A stretch of 64,000 nucleotides of DNA, taken from positions 20,850 to 84,849 of the forward strand of contig JAFVAX010000039.1 in the NCBI GenBank assembly GCA_017480285.1, written 5' to 3'. The stretch is from Paludibacteraceae bacterium. Its GTDB lineage: Bacteria; Bacteroidota; Bacteroidia; Bacteroidales; Paludibacteraceae. Position numbers and translations under genes: made by a program. The first letter of the stretch is position 1, and each line of letters starts with the position of its first letter. Below the pieces are notes generated by a model that saw only the letters and a program-made list of their open reading frames with translations, was not told the DNA's origin and did not search any database. Below are positions 1 through 8,412 of this stretch, piece after piece.

Positions 1-1187
1 GCATTTTCGTCATCGGTACGAGGCAGGGGTTCAAAGAGTTTGTCCCAACCTGTTATTCTTTCCCTGTTATAGTTGTTTTCTTTGAACGGGTTGTAGTCGG
101 CACTTATTTGTACCTTGGGTTGCTTGGCTTGTTTGCCGTCAAACACAGGTATATCAATGTCCCCTTCACGGTTGAAGTCAAGCGATGGTACGAGGTTGAA
201 CTTCCCGAGCGATTCTCTTACCGCTGCAAGCAGAATCTGCCATATTGGTTGTTCATCCACAAACTTTATCTCGGTTTTAGTGGGGTGTATGTTGATATCA
301 ATCTGATCGGGCGCAATGTCAAAATAAATAAAGTACGATGGGTTATTGTCCTGTGTAAGAGTGCCTTGATAACCTTGTAAGACGGCTTTATGGAAATACG
401 GATGTCGCATAAACCTGCCATTGACAAAAAAGTACTGCTGACTCTGTCTGCCTGCATCTTCAGGTTTGCCGATAAAACCATATATCCTGACTAAATCTGT
501 TTCTGCCTTGAGTTCTACAAGCCGGTTGGTATAGGAATGTTTGCCTTTGCCGAAAAGTTGTTCAATACGCTGTTTGTAAGAACCTTCATACAAGTCAAAA
601 AGTACCTCGTCCTCATTGACAAACATAAAATGTATGTTGGGATAAACCAGTGCGATACGATAGAAGTCTGCTAACAAGTTTCTCAGTTCTGTTTGGTTGG
701 TCTTCAAAAATCGCCTTCTGGCAGGTATGTTGAAAAAGATGTTTTTTACTTTGAAGTTTGTGCCAACCGGTGTGGCTACAGCCGTCTGTTCTTCCACTTT
801 CGAGGCAGAGATAACAAGTCGGGTTCCAACCTCATCCTCTTTCCGTCTTGTCAGCACTTCCACTTGGGACACGGCTGCTATTGACGGCAATGCCTCACCG
901 CGAAAACCCATTGTATGAAGCGAGAACAAGTCGGCCGCCTGTCGTATCTTTGATGTGGCATGCCTTTCAAACGACATCCTCACATCTGTGGGCGACATAC
1001 CGCTACCGTTGTCAATCACTTGTAGCATCGTCCTGCCGGCATCTTGTACTATTATTTGTATATCGGTAGCACCGGCATCAATGGAGTTCTCCACCAATTC
1101 CTTCAAACACGAAGCAGGGCGCTGTATGACCTCGCCCGCCGCTATCTGGTTGGCTACAGAATCAGGTAATAAGTGAATAACATCCAT
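1..1187 (-). CDS. mutL: DNA mismatch repair protein MutL, N-terminal part (runs off the window)
   Basis: Reading the reverse strand from the ATG at 1187 gives an open frame to the window edge, about 395 residues. It shows the GHKL ATPase motifs of MutL: the start MDVIHLLPDSVANQIAAGEV, then the ELVENSIDAGA helix, DNGSGM, and the ATP-lid stretch SFERHATSKI followed by GFRGEAL. MutL couples mismatch recognition by MutS to downstream repair and uses ATP-driven dimerisation. The C-terminal dimerisation domain lies outside the window, so completeness cannot be judged. The next gene upstream on the same strand, at 1423-1710, is separated by a repeat-filled spacer. Confidence 0.95.
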   Translation of the reverse strand, partial: MDVIHLLPDSVANQIAAGEVIQRPASCLKELVENSIDAGATDIQIIVQDAGRTMLQVIDNGSGMSPTDVRMSFERHATSKIRQAADLFSLHTMGFRGEALPSIAAVSQVEVLTRRKEDEVGTRLVISASKVEEQTAVATPVGTNFKVKNIFFNIPARRRFLKTNQTELRNLLADFYRIALVYPNIHFMFVNEDEVLFDLYEGSYKQRIEQLFGKGKHSYTNRLVELKAETDLVRIYGFIGKPEDAGRQSQQYFFVNGRFMRHPYFHKAVLQGYQGTLTQDNNPSYFIYFDIAPDQIDINIHPTKTEIKFVDEQPIWQILLAAVRESLGKFNLVPSLDFNREGDIDIPVFDGKQAKQPKVQISADYNPFKENNYNRERITGWDKLFEPLPRTDDEN

Positions 1188-1236
1188 TTCTATAATTGAT
1201 ATTTAATAATTATTAGTTAATATTTCGTTGTGGATT

Positions 1237-1413
1237 CACCCTCATCCTGCACTTGTTTCAGGATCTCACCCTCATCCTGCACGCTTGCGATGCGCTCGTT
1301 TACGATGCGAATACTTGGAGCAATACTTGGAGCAACTTGTTTCAGGATCTTAATCCAACCTCCAACAGCGCAGCGTTCTTCATCGTGCACTTCGGTGGCA
1401 TTTTTGCCACCGC
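1237..1413. repeat. cluster of dispersed intergenic repeat units
   Basis: The spacer holds short repeat words found elsewhere in the window. One unit (about 1270-1351) contains GATGCGCTCGTTTACGATGC and tandem ACTTGGAGCAA, and recurs at 2379-2460 and, inverted, at about 45104-45182, with a short form near 54586-54635. A second unit (1381-1412) is built on the inverted repeat GGTGGCA-TTTT-TGCCACC and recurs near 2544, 3119 and, inverted, 21846. They look like palindromic intergenic elements, not genes. Confidence 0.8.
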
Positions 1414-1422
1414 TTGCAATTC

Positions 1423-1710
1423 TTAATATACACTCATCTGCGTAAGCAGATAAGCAAAAAACAGTAGCAATGCTAATATCGCTACCCAAAAACCTAATCT
1501 CGAAGCACGGCGGGCACGCATGTTTTGTGGCATATTTGCTTCATGACTCTCCCTAAAACTGCCACGATGAAGCGTCGTTTTATATCCGCCATTCTCGTCA
1601 GTTTTCATTGTTTTCCTGCGTTCTGCACGCTCTTCCTTCTCTTTGTCGTAGTATATAGGACGATAATCCCAACCGCGAGGTTTGTTTATTTTTGGAAATA
1701 AAATTGACAT
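1423..1710 (-). CDS. small single-span membrane protein, unknown function
   Basis: The product is 95 residues. It has a basic, charged N-terminal two thirds (many Lys, Arg and Glu around residues 25-40, and RARRASR near 65-71) followed by one strongly hydrophobic segment at about residues 72-90, ending a few residues later. This suggests a tail-anchored cytoplasmic protein. I recognise no domain. It lies upstream of mutL on the same strand but is separated by about 235 bp of repeats, so co-transcription is possible but unproven. Confidence 0.6.
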   Translation of the reverse strand: MSILFPKINKPRGWDYRPIYYDKEKEERAERRKTMKTDENGGYKTTLHRGSFRESHEANMPQNMRARRASRLGFWVAILALLLFFAYLLTQMSVY

Positions 1711-1835
1711 AATATCTGCTTTTTTCGTCTTCTGCTTTTTGCGTCAGCAAAAAGTCAATCTCTGCTTACAAATATACACTTTTTTTTCTTTATTTGCAAC
1801 TTTTTTGCCCTTTGTTGTTGAAAAATCAAATAAAA

Positions 1836-1867
1836 TTTGTTTTTTTGAATGATTTTTTGTAACTTTG
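1836..1867 (+). promoter_or_regulatory. promoter of rplS
   Basis: TTTG at 1836-1839 and TAACTTTG at 1860-1867 are separated by 20 nt. This matches the Bacteroidetes -33/-7 consensus and points at rplS, whose start codon is 80 nt downstream. Confidence 0.8.
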
Positions 1868-1946
1868 CACGCTGAAAGAAACAGAGTCTCTGGCAAATAA
1901 GGAAATAGCGTATACTCTGTTTCATAACCCATTAAAAATTAAGAAG

Positions 1947-2300
1947 ATGGATTTGATTAAAATTGCAGAGCAAGCCTTTGCAGGTGAAAAGAAAGAGTTT
2001 CCTAAATTTGCTGCCGGTGATACCGTAACAGTTGCTTACCGTATCAAAGAAGGCAACAAAGAGCGTGTACAGGAGTTCCGTGGAGATGTTATCCGTGTAT
2101 CGGGTAATGCCGACAAGAAACGCTTCACTGTCCGCAAGATGTCGGGCAATGTTGGTGTAGAGCGTATATTCCCGTTGGACTCGCCCTTTATCGAGAGCAT
2201 TACCGTTAATAAATATGGTAAAGTTCGTCGCGCTAAACTCTACTACCTGCGTAATCTCACCGGTAAAAAGGCTCGTATTCCTGAACGCCGCATGAGATAA
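1947..2300 (+). CDS. rplS: 50S ribosomal protein L19
   Basis: The 117-residue product has the L19 signature: an N-terminal helix, then DTVTVAYRIKEGNKERVQEF with a beta-rich core, IERIFPLDSP-type segment (here VERIFPLDSPFIESI) and the KVRRAKLYYLR basic stretch near the C-terminus. L19 sits at the interface of the 30S and 50S subunits. It is a stand-alone transcription unit, with a consensus promoter upstream and a strong intrinsic terminator 20 nt after the stop codon. The length is normal for the family. Confidence 0.97.
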   Translation: MDLIKIAEQAFAGEKKEFPKFAAGDTVTVAYRIKEGNKERVQEFRGDVIRVSGNADKKRFTVRKMSGNVGVERIFPLDSPFIESITVNKYGKVRRAKLYYLRNLTGKKARIPERRMR

Positions 2301-2320
2301 GGTTGCAGCAAGGAACAAGA

Positions 2321-2348
2321 AAGGAGGGTGCTTGCATCCTCCTTTTTT
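2321..2348 (+). terminator. rho-independent terminator after rplS
   Basis: A 10-bp stem, AAGGAGGGTG paired with CATCCTCCTT around a four-base loop, is followed by a run of T residues. It lies just after the rplS stop codon. Confidence 0.85.
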
Positions 2349-2378
2349 CAATTTACAATTCACAATTCCCAATTCACT

Positions 2379-2611
2379 CTCATCCTGCACGCTTGCGATG
2401 CGCTCGTTTACGATGCGAATACTTGGAGCAAAACTTGGAGCAACTTGTTTCAGGATCTTAATTTACAATTCCTAATTCCCAAATCCTAATTTCTAATTCC
2501 TAATTTCTAATTCCTAATTCCCCAATCCCAATTCCTAATTTATCATCGTGCACTTCGGTGGCATTTTTGCCACCGCAATCAACATCCAACAACGAAGCGT
2601 TCCAACTTTCA
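2379..2611. repeat. repeat-filled spacer between rplS and the ybaK-type gene
   Basis: The spacer has a second copy of the 80-bp unit seen at 1270-1351, then a degenerate tandem series of short words such as TTCCTAATTCC and TTTCTAATTCC at about 2462-2540. Next come the GGTGGCA/TGCCACC palindrome at 2544-2576 and a CCAACAACGAAGCG unit near 2586. I see no reading frame worth calling. A promoter for the next gene is not obvious. Confidence 0.75.
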
Positions 2612-2621
2612 ACCTACAACC

Positions 2622-3089
2622 ATGATTAAAACAAATGCAATACGCCTGCTTGAGAAGGCACACATACCATTCAGCGTCGTAACATACGAAGTGGATGAAA
2701 ACGACCTCAGTGCTACCCATACTGCCACTGTCTTGAACGAAGATATACAAAAAGTGTTCAAGACACTCGTCCTGCGGGGCGACAAAAACGGTATCTTCGT
2801 CTGTATCATTCCCGGAGATTTGGAAGTGGATCTGAAGAAAGCCGCTAAAGCAAGTGGCAATAAGTCTGCACAGATGATACAAATGAAGGAACTGCTGCCA
2901 CTGACGGGGTATATCCGTGGCGGGTGCTCGCCTGTCGGTATGAAAAAGAACTACCCGATGTTCATACACAACTCATGTCTTAACCACGAAAAGATTTACC
3001 TCAGTGCCGGACAGCGTGGCGTGCAGATGTATGTGCCAACAAACGATATCGTCAGTTATGCTAACCTCACCATCGCCGACCTTTGTTGA
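2622..3089 (+). CDS. ybaK: YbaK-type aminoacyl-tRNA deacylase (Cys-tRNA(Pro) deacylase)
   Basis: The 155-residue product matches the YbaK/EbsC family: KTNAIRLLEKAHIPFSVVTY at the N-terminus, VFKTLVLRGDK containing the conserved lysine, then GDLEVDLKKAAKASG and the GYIRGGCSPVGMKK loop that shapes the deacylation pocket. The family hydrolyses Cys-tRNA(Pro) mischarged by prolyl-tRNA synthetase, acting in the cytoplasm as a trans-editing factor. It stands alone between two repeat-filled spacers. Length is typical. The subfamily (Cys-tRNA(Pro) rather than another mischarged tRNA) is inferred from overall resemblance only. Confidence 0.9.
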   Translation: MIKTNAIRLLEKAHIPFSVVTYEVDENDLSATHTATVLNEDIQKVFKTLVLRGDKNGIFVCIIPGDLEVDLKKAAKASGNKSAQMIQMKELLPLTGYIRGGCSPVGMKKNYPMFIHNSCLNHEKIYLSAGQRGVQMYVPTNDIVSYANLTIADLC

Positions 3090-3222
3090 CAATTTACAAT
3101 TCCTAATTCCTAATTTATCATCGTGCACTTCGGTGGCATTTTTGCCACCGCAACCAACCTACTTACCTCCAACAGCGAAGCGTTCCAATATCAATTATTA
3201 ACTATCAAAATATTAACTACCT

Positions 3223-4725
3223 ATGTCTCCTTTCGAAATTTTCGACTTGATAACCAAAGTCCCCCGTCCTTCAAAGCACGAAGAGAAAATTCGTCAGTTC
3301 CTGCTTGATTTTGCGGCCGAACACTCGATCGAAGCCTTTGCCGACAAGGCAGGCAATGTCATCATGCGCAAAAAATCAAACAGAACAAACAGTCAGAAAA
3401 ACGATAATACTGTTATCCTTCAGGCACACATGGATATGGTTTGCGAAAAAAACAACGATGTCCGCCACGACTTCATGAACGACCCTATTGAAACATATAT
3501 CGAAGGCGATTGGATGCACGCCCGTGGCACTACTCTCGGTGCTGACGACGGCATCGGTATGGCTATGGCACTTGCCGTGCTTACTTCACCCGACATTGAA
3601 CACCCCGACATCGAATGTCTGTTCACTATCGACGAAGAAACAGGTCTCACAGGGGCTAACCTTCTCGAAGACGGACTGCTTCACGGCAAACAACTCATCA
3701 ACCTCGACTCCGAAGACGACGGACAGATATTCATCGGTTGCGCCGGCGGTATCGACACTTTTGCCACCCTTCAAACACCGCATGAACCAATTCCTGACAC
3801 ATATATGTTGTTCAAAGTGGGCGTCAAAGGACTACTTGGCGGACACTCAGGCGACGATATCAACAAAGGGCGTGGCAATGCCAATAAGATCCTCACGCGT
3901 TTCCTCTTTGAAGTGAACAAACATACCGACCTCCGTCTTGTCAGTTTCAACGGTGGTAACCTTCGTAATGCCATAGCACGGGAAGTCGAAGCAGAAATAG
4001 CAGTAACAAAGTCATATAAAGAACAACTGCGCATCGACCTTAATGTCTTTACTGCAACCATTGAGCAAGAAATAGGTGATGTTGAAAAAGATATGCAACT
4101 ATATCTCGAATCTATTCCTCATTCTGACGAAAGTCAGAATCTCACTCCTCATTCTGACGAAGGTCAGAATCTAACCCCTCATTCTGACGAAGGGCAGCCA
4201 CAAGCCATCGCCAAGTCTGTCTCCGACCGCCTCTTACTCGCACTCTACGCTTGTCCGCATGGAGTGAAGGCGATGTCCAAAGATATGCCCGGACTGGTGG
4301 AAACTTCTACCAATCTCGCTTCTGTCAAGACTTTTGCCGACCATATCGAAATCAATACCTCACAACGAAGTAGCGTAGAGTCGGCAAAGCACGACATAAA
4401 GAACGAAGTGGAGTGTGCACTCCGTCTCTCAGGTGCTTGGGTCAGCCACGGCGACGGATACCCGGGATGGAAACCAAATGTCAATTCACCACTCTTGGAA
4501 ACAACAAAAAAAGCCTATCAGACTATCACCGGTGGCGAACAGGCAGAAGTGAAGGCTATACACGCAGGACTTGAATGCGGACTCTTCCTTCAGAAATATC
4601 CGTATCTCGATATGGTAAGTATCGGTCCGCAACTCGTCGGAGTACACTCGCCACAGGAGAAAATGTCTGTCTCATCAACACGCAAAACCTTCCGCTGGCT
4701 CGTGGAAATACTGAAGAATCTATAA
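3223..4725 (+). CDS. pepD: aminoacyl-histidine dipeptidase (PepD, M20 family) with an inserted repeat
   Basis: The 500-residue product is a cytosolic M20 metallopeptidase. Visible motifs are AHMDMVCEKN (first metal ligands), GTTLGADDGIGMAMA (bridging Asp), DEETGLTGA (catalytic Glu) and, near the C-terminus, AIHAGLECGLF. It splits dipeptides of the Xaa-His type and related short peptides. Oddly, residues about 300-328 are three near-identical 10-residue units, PHSDEGQNLT, encoded by the palindromic repeat otherwise found between genes. This makes the protein slightly longer than usual PepD. The reading frame stays open, so the enzyme may tolerate it. The start ATG at 3223 is in the usual place for the family (SPFEIFDLITKVPRPS). 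Confidence 0.95.
   Translation: MSPFEIFDLITKVPRPSKHEEKIRQFLLDFAAEHSIEAFADKAGNVIMRKKSNRTNSQKNDNTVILQAHMDMVCEKNNDVRHDFMNDPIETYIEGDWMHARGTTLGADDGIGMAMALAVLTSPDIEHPDIECLFTIDEETGLTGANLLEDGLLHGKQLINLDSEDDGQIFIGCAGGIDTFATLQTPHEPIPDTYMLFKVGVKGLLGGHSGDDINKGRGNANKILTRFLFEVNKHTDLRLVSFNGGNLRNAIAREVEAEIAVTKSYKEQLRIDLNVFTATIEQEIGDVEKDMQLYLESIPHSDESQNLTPHSDEGQNLTPHSDEGQPQAIAKSVSDRLLLALYACPHGVKAMSKDMPGLVETSTNLASVKTFADHIEINTSQRSSVESAKHDIKNEVECALRLSGAWVSHGDGYPGWKPNVNSPLLETTKKAYQTITGGEQAEVKAIHAGLECGLFLQKYPYLDMVSIGPQLVGVHSPQEKMSVSSTRKTFRWLVEILKNL
4120..4198 (+). repeat. three tandem palindromic repeat units inside pepD
   Basis: Units start near 4120, 4150 and 4180, with a 30-nt period equal to 10 codons. Each is an inverted repeat of the form ATTCTGAC-GAAG-GTCAGAAT. 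The same element occurs in spacers near 45060 and 54650 and inside lpxK. The third copy is degenerate. Confidence 0.9.
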
Positions 4726-4738
4726 AAAAACGGAAAAA

Positions 4739-4770
4739 TTTGTAAAAATAAGAAAAAAAGCGTATCTTTG
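4739..4770 (+). promoter_or_regulatory. promoter of the structured leader and lipoprotein operon
   Basis: TTTG at 4739-4742 and TATCTTTG at 4763-4770 have a 20-nt gap, a perfect Bacteroidetes promoter spacing. The predicted start point is only a few nucleotides downstream, at the beginning of the leader RNA. Confidence 0.85.
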
Positions 4771-5037
4771 CACGAAAAGTTATGTTTGAGTAACTTTTCG
4801 TGTTTTTTATTAAATATCGCGTTTATTGCGCTTTGCGTTCTACAGTCGAAAACTTCGCAACTTTTCATTTTGTTGGAAGAACGAAAGTAACAATAGATGC
4901 CTCTCTGTGTGAATTTATTACCCGCATTCCGTGCGGTTCGGCGTTCATACAGCGTAGGTTCCATTGTTGTTTATTATTCCAACGGCATTGCGAAGGCCTC
5001 AACTGTTAGTAAGCAACAGCGGGGTCTGCGCATTTTT
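4771..5037 (+). ncRNA. candidate structured leader RNA, third and divergent member of a family also at 29.3 and 35.3 kb
   Basis: The leader lies between a consensus promoter and the lipoprotein start codon at 5062. In order I see a 12-bp hairpin (4771-4782 with 4791-4802) followed by six T, a GCGTTTATTGCGC element, and a stem CGTTCT/AGAACG. Then come GTGTGAA/TTCATAC enclosing CCGCA/TGCGG, and a closing stem GCGTAG (4952-4957) with CTGCGC (5026-5031) followed by ATTTTT. Inside the last stem, GGC-ATTGCGAAG-GCC (4984-4998) matches GGG-ATTGCGAAG-CCC of the 29.3-kb copy, a compensatory change around an identical loop. The 5' hairpin overlaps the predicted transcription start and could also be a terminator for pepD. 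No coding frame is convincing here. Confidence 0.6.
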
Positions 5038-5061
5038 ATTAACCCTTTTAACCTTTTTTAT

Positions 5062-6327
5062 ATGAAAACAAACTATTTTTTGTGCCGTTGTTTGTTGGTA
5101 ATGTTTCTCTCGCTTGCTCTGTTTTCCTCTTGCAAGAAAAAGAATGAGAATGTTGTAAAAAGCGAACTTACGGCTGACGAAAGTAAGCAGCATCTTCAGG
5201 AAGTTGCTGAAAAATTTATGAGTTATTTCAACACCGCCGATCAGGAAGAAGTAATAAAACTTGTTGATGGTTTGGTTGAGAAAATGGAAGACTATAGTTG
5301 GGATGGGATAACTGGTTACTTTGAAGACGAGTTAGACAAAAAAGGTGTTTATCTGTTACCTCGCCGTGTTTTATCTGTAATGCAACAACCATCGATAGAT
5401 ATTGCATTGACAGAATTGTCTGCCAATATGTTCAGTGGTGTTTTCGAAGCCAACGACCGCACCCATGAATGGCGTCGAATAAGTGAAGGCAATAAGGGTG
5501 AGATAGAACTCCGCCTCACAAGTATGGACGGCAAACCTTGTGTAGCAGTCTTGACCGCCAAAGGTGATACCTACCACTGGAAAGGCGATGAGAGCACAGA
5601 GGCGTGGGAGATTGTTGTGCCTGAGAAAGTTACCTTCTCGTTCAAAGCCGACGGAAAAGAACTTGCTTCATCAACTGTTACTTTTGACGCAAAACTCAAC
5701 GACCATGTAAAAGTTACAGAAGATATTAGTGTGGCAAACCTTAAATGGTCATGCAAGGCTGATGTAACTATGACGAAGGGTGATTTTAGTGCAAATCTCA
5801 AATGCGGTTCAAACGAGATTCTTGATATGACCGTGTCGTTGCCAAAATACGAACTTATCAGCAAGTCTGATTCCAAGACTTGGGAACAATGGCTTGATAT
5901 GTATGACCGTGATTATGAGTACTTGATGCAATCTGTCGGCGATGTTATTGCCGAAGTAAATATCATCAAACAAGTGCAGCTGAAAGGCAAAGTTTCAGAT
6001 TTCGGCAGTTTCTATAAGGAGTATTCTCGTATTGAGGATGAGTATTGGGGTGAGAAACGCCGTCGCCAACTGCTCTATGCTTTCGACGACTATGTGCTTA
6101 TTGGTATGTATTATAGTAGCAACACAATGCAAGCCCACTTGACAGGTGAGTTGATAGACGGTTATATCGAACCCGTTATATTCTTTGAGAAAGATAAAAC
6201 ATCTTATTCTATCGAAGATTTCTTCAGTCGCGGACGCTTCCGTTCGGTTTATACACAACTTGAAGACCTTATCAATTCTTATATTCATCTGTTTAGATAT
6301 ATGAATATTGAGGAAGTGGAGTTATAA
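5062..6327 (+). CDS. exported lipoprotein of unknown function
   Basis: Starting at the ATG at 5062, the 421-residue product opens with a lipoprotein signal peptide (hydrophobic stretch LLVMFLSLALFSSC, lipid-modified Cys24, then KKKN). The open frame extends 55 codons further upstream, but that part overlaps the structured leader and lacks a signal sequence, so I reject it. The mature protein is acidic with no domain I recognise. It has two similar-looking beta-rich halves and a helical C-terminus. It is followed after 12 bp by a TonB-dependent receptor and then a DUF4249 gene, so it is likely a surface or periplasmic part of an uptake system. Confidence 0.75.
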   Translation: MKTNYFLCRCLLVMFLSLALFSSCKKKNENVVKSELTADESKQHLQEVAEKFMSYFNTADQEEVIKLVDGLVEKMEDYSWDGITGYFEDELDKKGVYLLPRRVLSVMQQPSIDIALTELSANMFSGVFEANDRTHEWRRISEGNKGEIELRLTSMDGKPCVAVLTAKGDTYHWKGDESTEAWEIVVPEKVTFSFKADGKELASSTVTFDAKLNDHVKVTEDISVANLKWSCKADVTMTKGDFSANLKCGSNEILDMTVSLPKYELISKSDSKTWEQWLDMYDRDYEYLMQSVGDVIAEVNIIKQVQLKGKVSDFGSFYKEYSRIEDEYWGEKRRRQLLYAFDDYVLIGMYYSSNTMQAHLTGELIDGYIEPVIFFEKDKTSYSIEDFFSRGRFRSVYTQLEDLINSYIHLFRYMNIEEVEL

Positions 6328-6339
6328 TGTAGTTTCCTT

Positions 6340-8412
6340 GTGAAAACCAACCTTATACTATTTCTTATATTTGCTACCTTCTTGCACTTACGGGCGCAGG
6401 AAGGTGGCAATGTGTCTAAAGGTGATACTACAACATATTATTCTGCTGATTTAGACGAGGTTGTTGTTTTGCAAAGTTCGGACAAAAGCCTTGTTACACA
6501 ACATTTGGATGCTAACTTTCTGGATATGCAATTGCTGGATAAAATGCCAAAGTTAGCAGGTTCGGCTGACCCGCTCAGGTATGTCCAAACATTAGGTGGT
6601 GTTACTACGAACAGCGAGACGCAGACAGGTCTGAGTATTCAAGGTTGCGACCCGCATCAGAGTATAATCAGCATAAGCGATGCACCCATTTACTATCCAA
6701 ATCATCTGATGGGACTTTTCTCGGTTTTTTCAGCCGGACATTTCAGTACTCTCAAAATAGAACGGGGTACGCACGATGCGTCAATGCCAAATAGAGTGGG
6801 GGGATTGGTTGATTTTCAACCAAAACATCTATTTAGAGCCGATTCTGCAAAGTTCCGACCAAATGCGGATATTTCAGTAGGGCTAATACATACCGAAGGC
6901 ACTTTGGCATTACCCATTAGCCGAAAGCAATCGCTTGTCGTGTCGGCACGGCTGTCATATATCAACCTGCTATATTCCAAACTTTTGCGTTTTAATGGGA
7001 TAAAAACCAAATACGATTTTGAGGATGCAAATATAACTTATTCAATCAATCCGTCAGATAAAGATTCTATTTTAATTACATCCTTTTTCAGCCACGACAG
7101 ACTTCGTCTTACCACCGATATGCTCTCTGTGAACATACCATGGTATAATGCGCTTGGGGCTTTTTCGTGGAAACGCAGTCTTGATAAAGGCACTTTCTGC
7201 CTGAACCTTAACGGAAGTACATACCAAAACCGTTTAAGTGTAGAAGATTATAAAGACAAAGATACAGATAAGTATGTTAAAACAGAACTTGGTGTCTCAA
7301 GTGTAGATATAAAACCCTTTTGGTCAAATACCTTCCAAAACAAATATACAGTCATGGCAGGGGCGGAATACTGCCACTATTTCAATCGACCCATTTCGTT
7401 TGAGTACAGAAATTTCTTCCATCTCACTCAAGAAAAGCACAACTCTTTGCAACATGCCGATGAAGCGAGTGTTTTTGCTGATTTTCAACATTCTGTAAGT
7501 TGCCATTTTTCATATAGTGTAGGTTTGAGAGGAAATATGTATGTCAATAAAAAAGTGTTCTTGTCGCTTGACCCGCGTATCACTCTAAAGACTAAAATAA
7601 CCAATAACCACCAACTAAGTCTGCATTATGGCATTTATCATCAGTATCTGCACAGGTCTGCACTTCTGTCAGGAGGTCTGCCTACTGATTTTTATATGCT
7701 CGCTGATACTCTTTTCAAACCCGAAATGGCTCATACGCTTGAACTTAACTACTTAGGCAGTTGGCTCAATAATAAATATACACTTACTGTTTCTGTTTGG
7801 TTCAAACAATTATACAACCTGTTAGAACAAAAAGGAAACATAGCGGATGTTTTGCTCTCAAACGCTGATTATCTGCAGTCTATACTTAAAGGCGATGGCA
7901 GAAACTACGGGGCAAGTCTGTCGTTTAACAAAACCCGCGGTGTCGTAACCGGCTATTTCTCATATACATTGAGTTGGGCAAACCGCCGATGGCCACAACT
8001 CGACGAGAGTAGAAAATATACTTTCCGATCAAATCAAGACAGGCGGCATAATTTTAATTTGTCGCTGTCTGTGCATATAAGAAAAAAATGGACAATAAGT
8101 ACCTTGTTTGTGCTTGCTTCAGGACAACCATATACAGCACCCGAAGAACTTTATATGTTGAACCGACAAATCATTTGCCGGTATGGAAGGCATAATGCTG
8201 CTACAATGCCCTTGTATCATCGTTTGGATTTGTCCGCATCGTATAGTTTCATAAAAAATAAAGATAAGGAAATAGGTGTAAGTGTCTCAATTTATAACCT
8301 TTACCAACATCGTAACCCACAGTTTTTTGTACTCAAAAGAGATGGCAACCTTACTTTCTTCTCATATCTGAGTACCATTATACCTTCTTTAGATTTTTAT
8401 GTCAAGATATAG
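6340..8412 (+). CDS. TonB-dependent receptor-like outer membrane protein
   Basis: The 690-residue product has a signal peptide (start LILFLIFATFLHLRAQ), then a plug-like domain with LDEVVVLQSSDK, a stretch DPLRYVQTLGGVTTNSETQTGLSIQG, and LKIERGTHDASMPNRVGG. A long series of alternating beta strands ends in an aromatic residue pattern (FYVKI). The start is a GTG at 6340. Such receptors move large or scarce nutrients across the outer membrane using TonB energy; the ligand is unknown. It overlaps the next gene, for a DUF4249 lipoprotein, by 14 bp, a pairing often seen in this phylum. I do not see the long N-terminal carboxypeptidase-like domain of SusC proteins. Confidence 0.85.
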   Translation: MKTNLILFLIFATFLHLRAQEGGNVSKGDTTTYYSADLDEVVVLQSSDKSLVTQHLDANFLDMQLLDKMPKLAGSADPLRYVQTLGGVTTNSETQTGLSIQGCDPHQSIISISDAPIYYPNHLMGLFSVFSAGHFSTLKIERGTHDASMPNRVGGLVDFQPKHLFRADSAKFRPNADISVGLIHTEGTLALPISRKQSLVVSARLSYINLLYSKLLRFNGIKTKYDFEDANITYSINPSDKDSILITSFFSHDRLRLTTDMLSVNIPWYNALGAFSWKRSLDKGTFCLNLNGSTYQNRLSVEDYKDKDTDKYVKTELGVSSVDIKPFWSNTFQNKYTVMAGAEYCHYFNRPISFEYRNFFHLTQEKHNSLQHADEASVFADFQHSVSCHFSYSVGLRGNMYVNKKVFLSLDPRITLKTKITNNHQLSLHYGIYHQYLHRSALLSGGLPTDFYMLADTLFKPEMAHTLELNYLGSWLNNKYTLTVSVWFKQLYNLLEQKGNIADVLLSNADYLQSILKGDGRNYGASLSFNKTRGVVTGYFSYTLSWANRRWPQLDESRKYTFRSNQDRRHNFNLSLSVHIRKKWTISTLFVLASGQPYTAPEELYMLNRQIICRYGRHNAATMPLYHRLDLSASYSFIKNKDKEIGVSVSIYNLYQHRNPQFFVLKRDGNLTFFSYLSTIIPSLDFYVKI

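Noticed and set aside
1932-2390. Long minus-strand open frame over rplS
   Set aside because: It is a shadow of the ribosomal protein gene on the other strand.
4120-4198. Regular 30-bp repeats that could suggest a CRISPR-like array
   Set aside because: There are only three units, no spacers, and they are in frame inside pepD. They belong to the dispersed palindromic family.
4897-5061. Upstream extension of the lipoprotein gene by 55 codons
   Set aside because: It overlaps the structured leader, lacks a signal peptide, and the ATG at 5062 gives a perfect lipoprotein signal.
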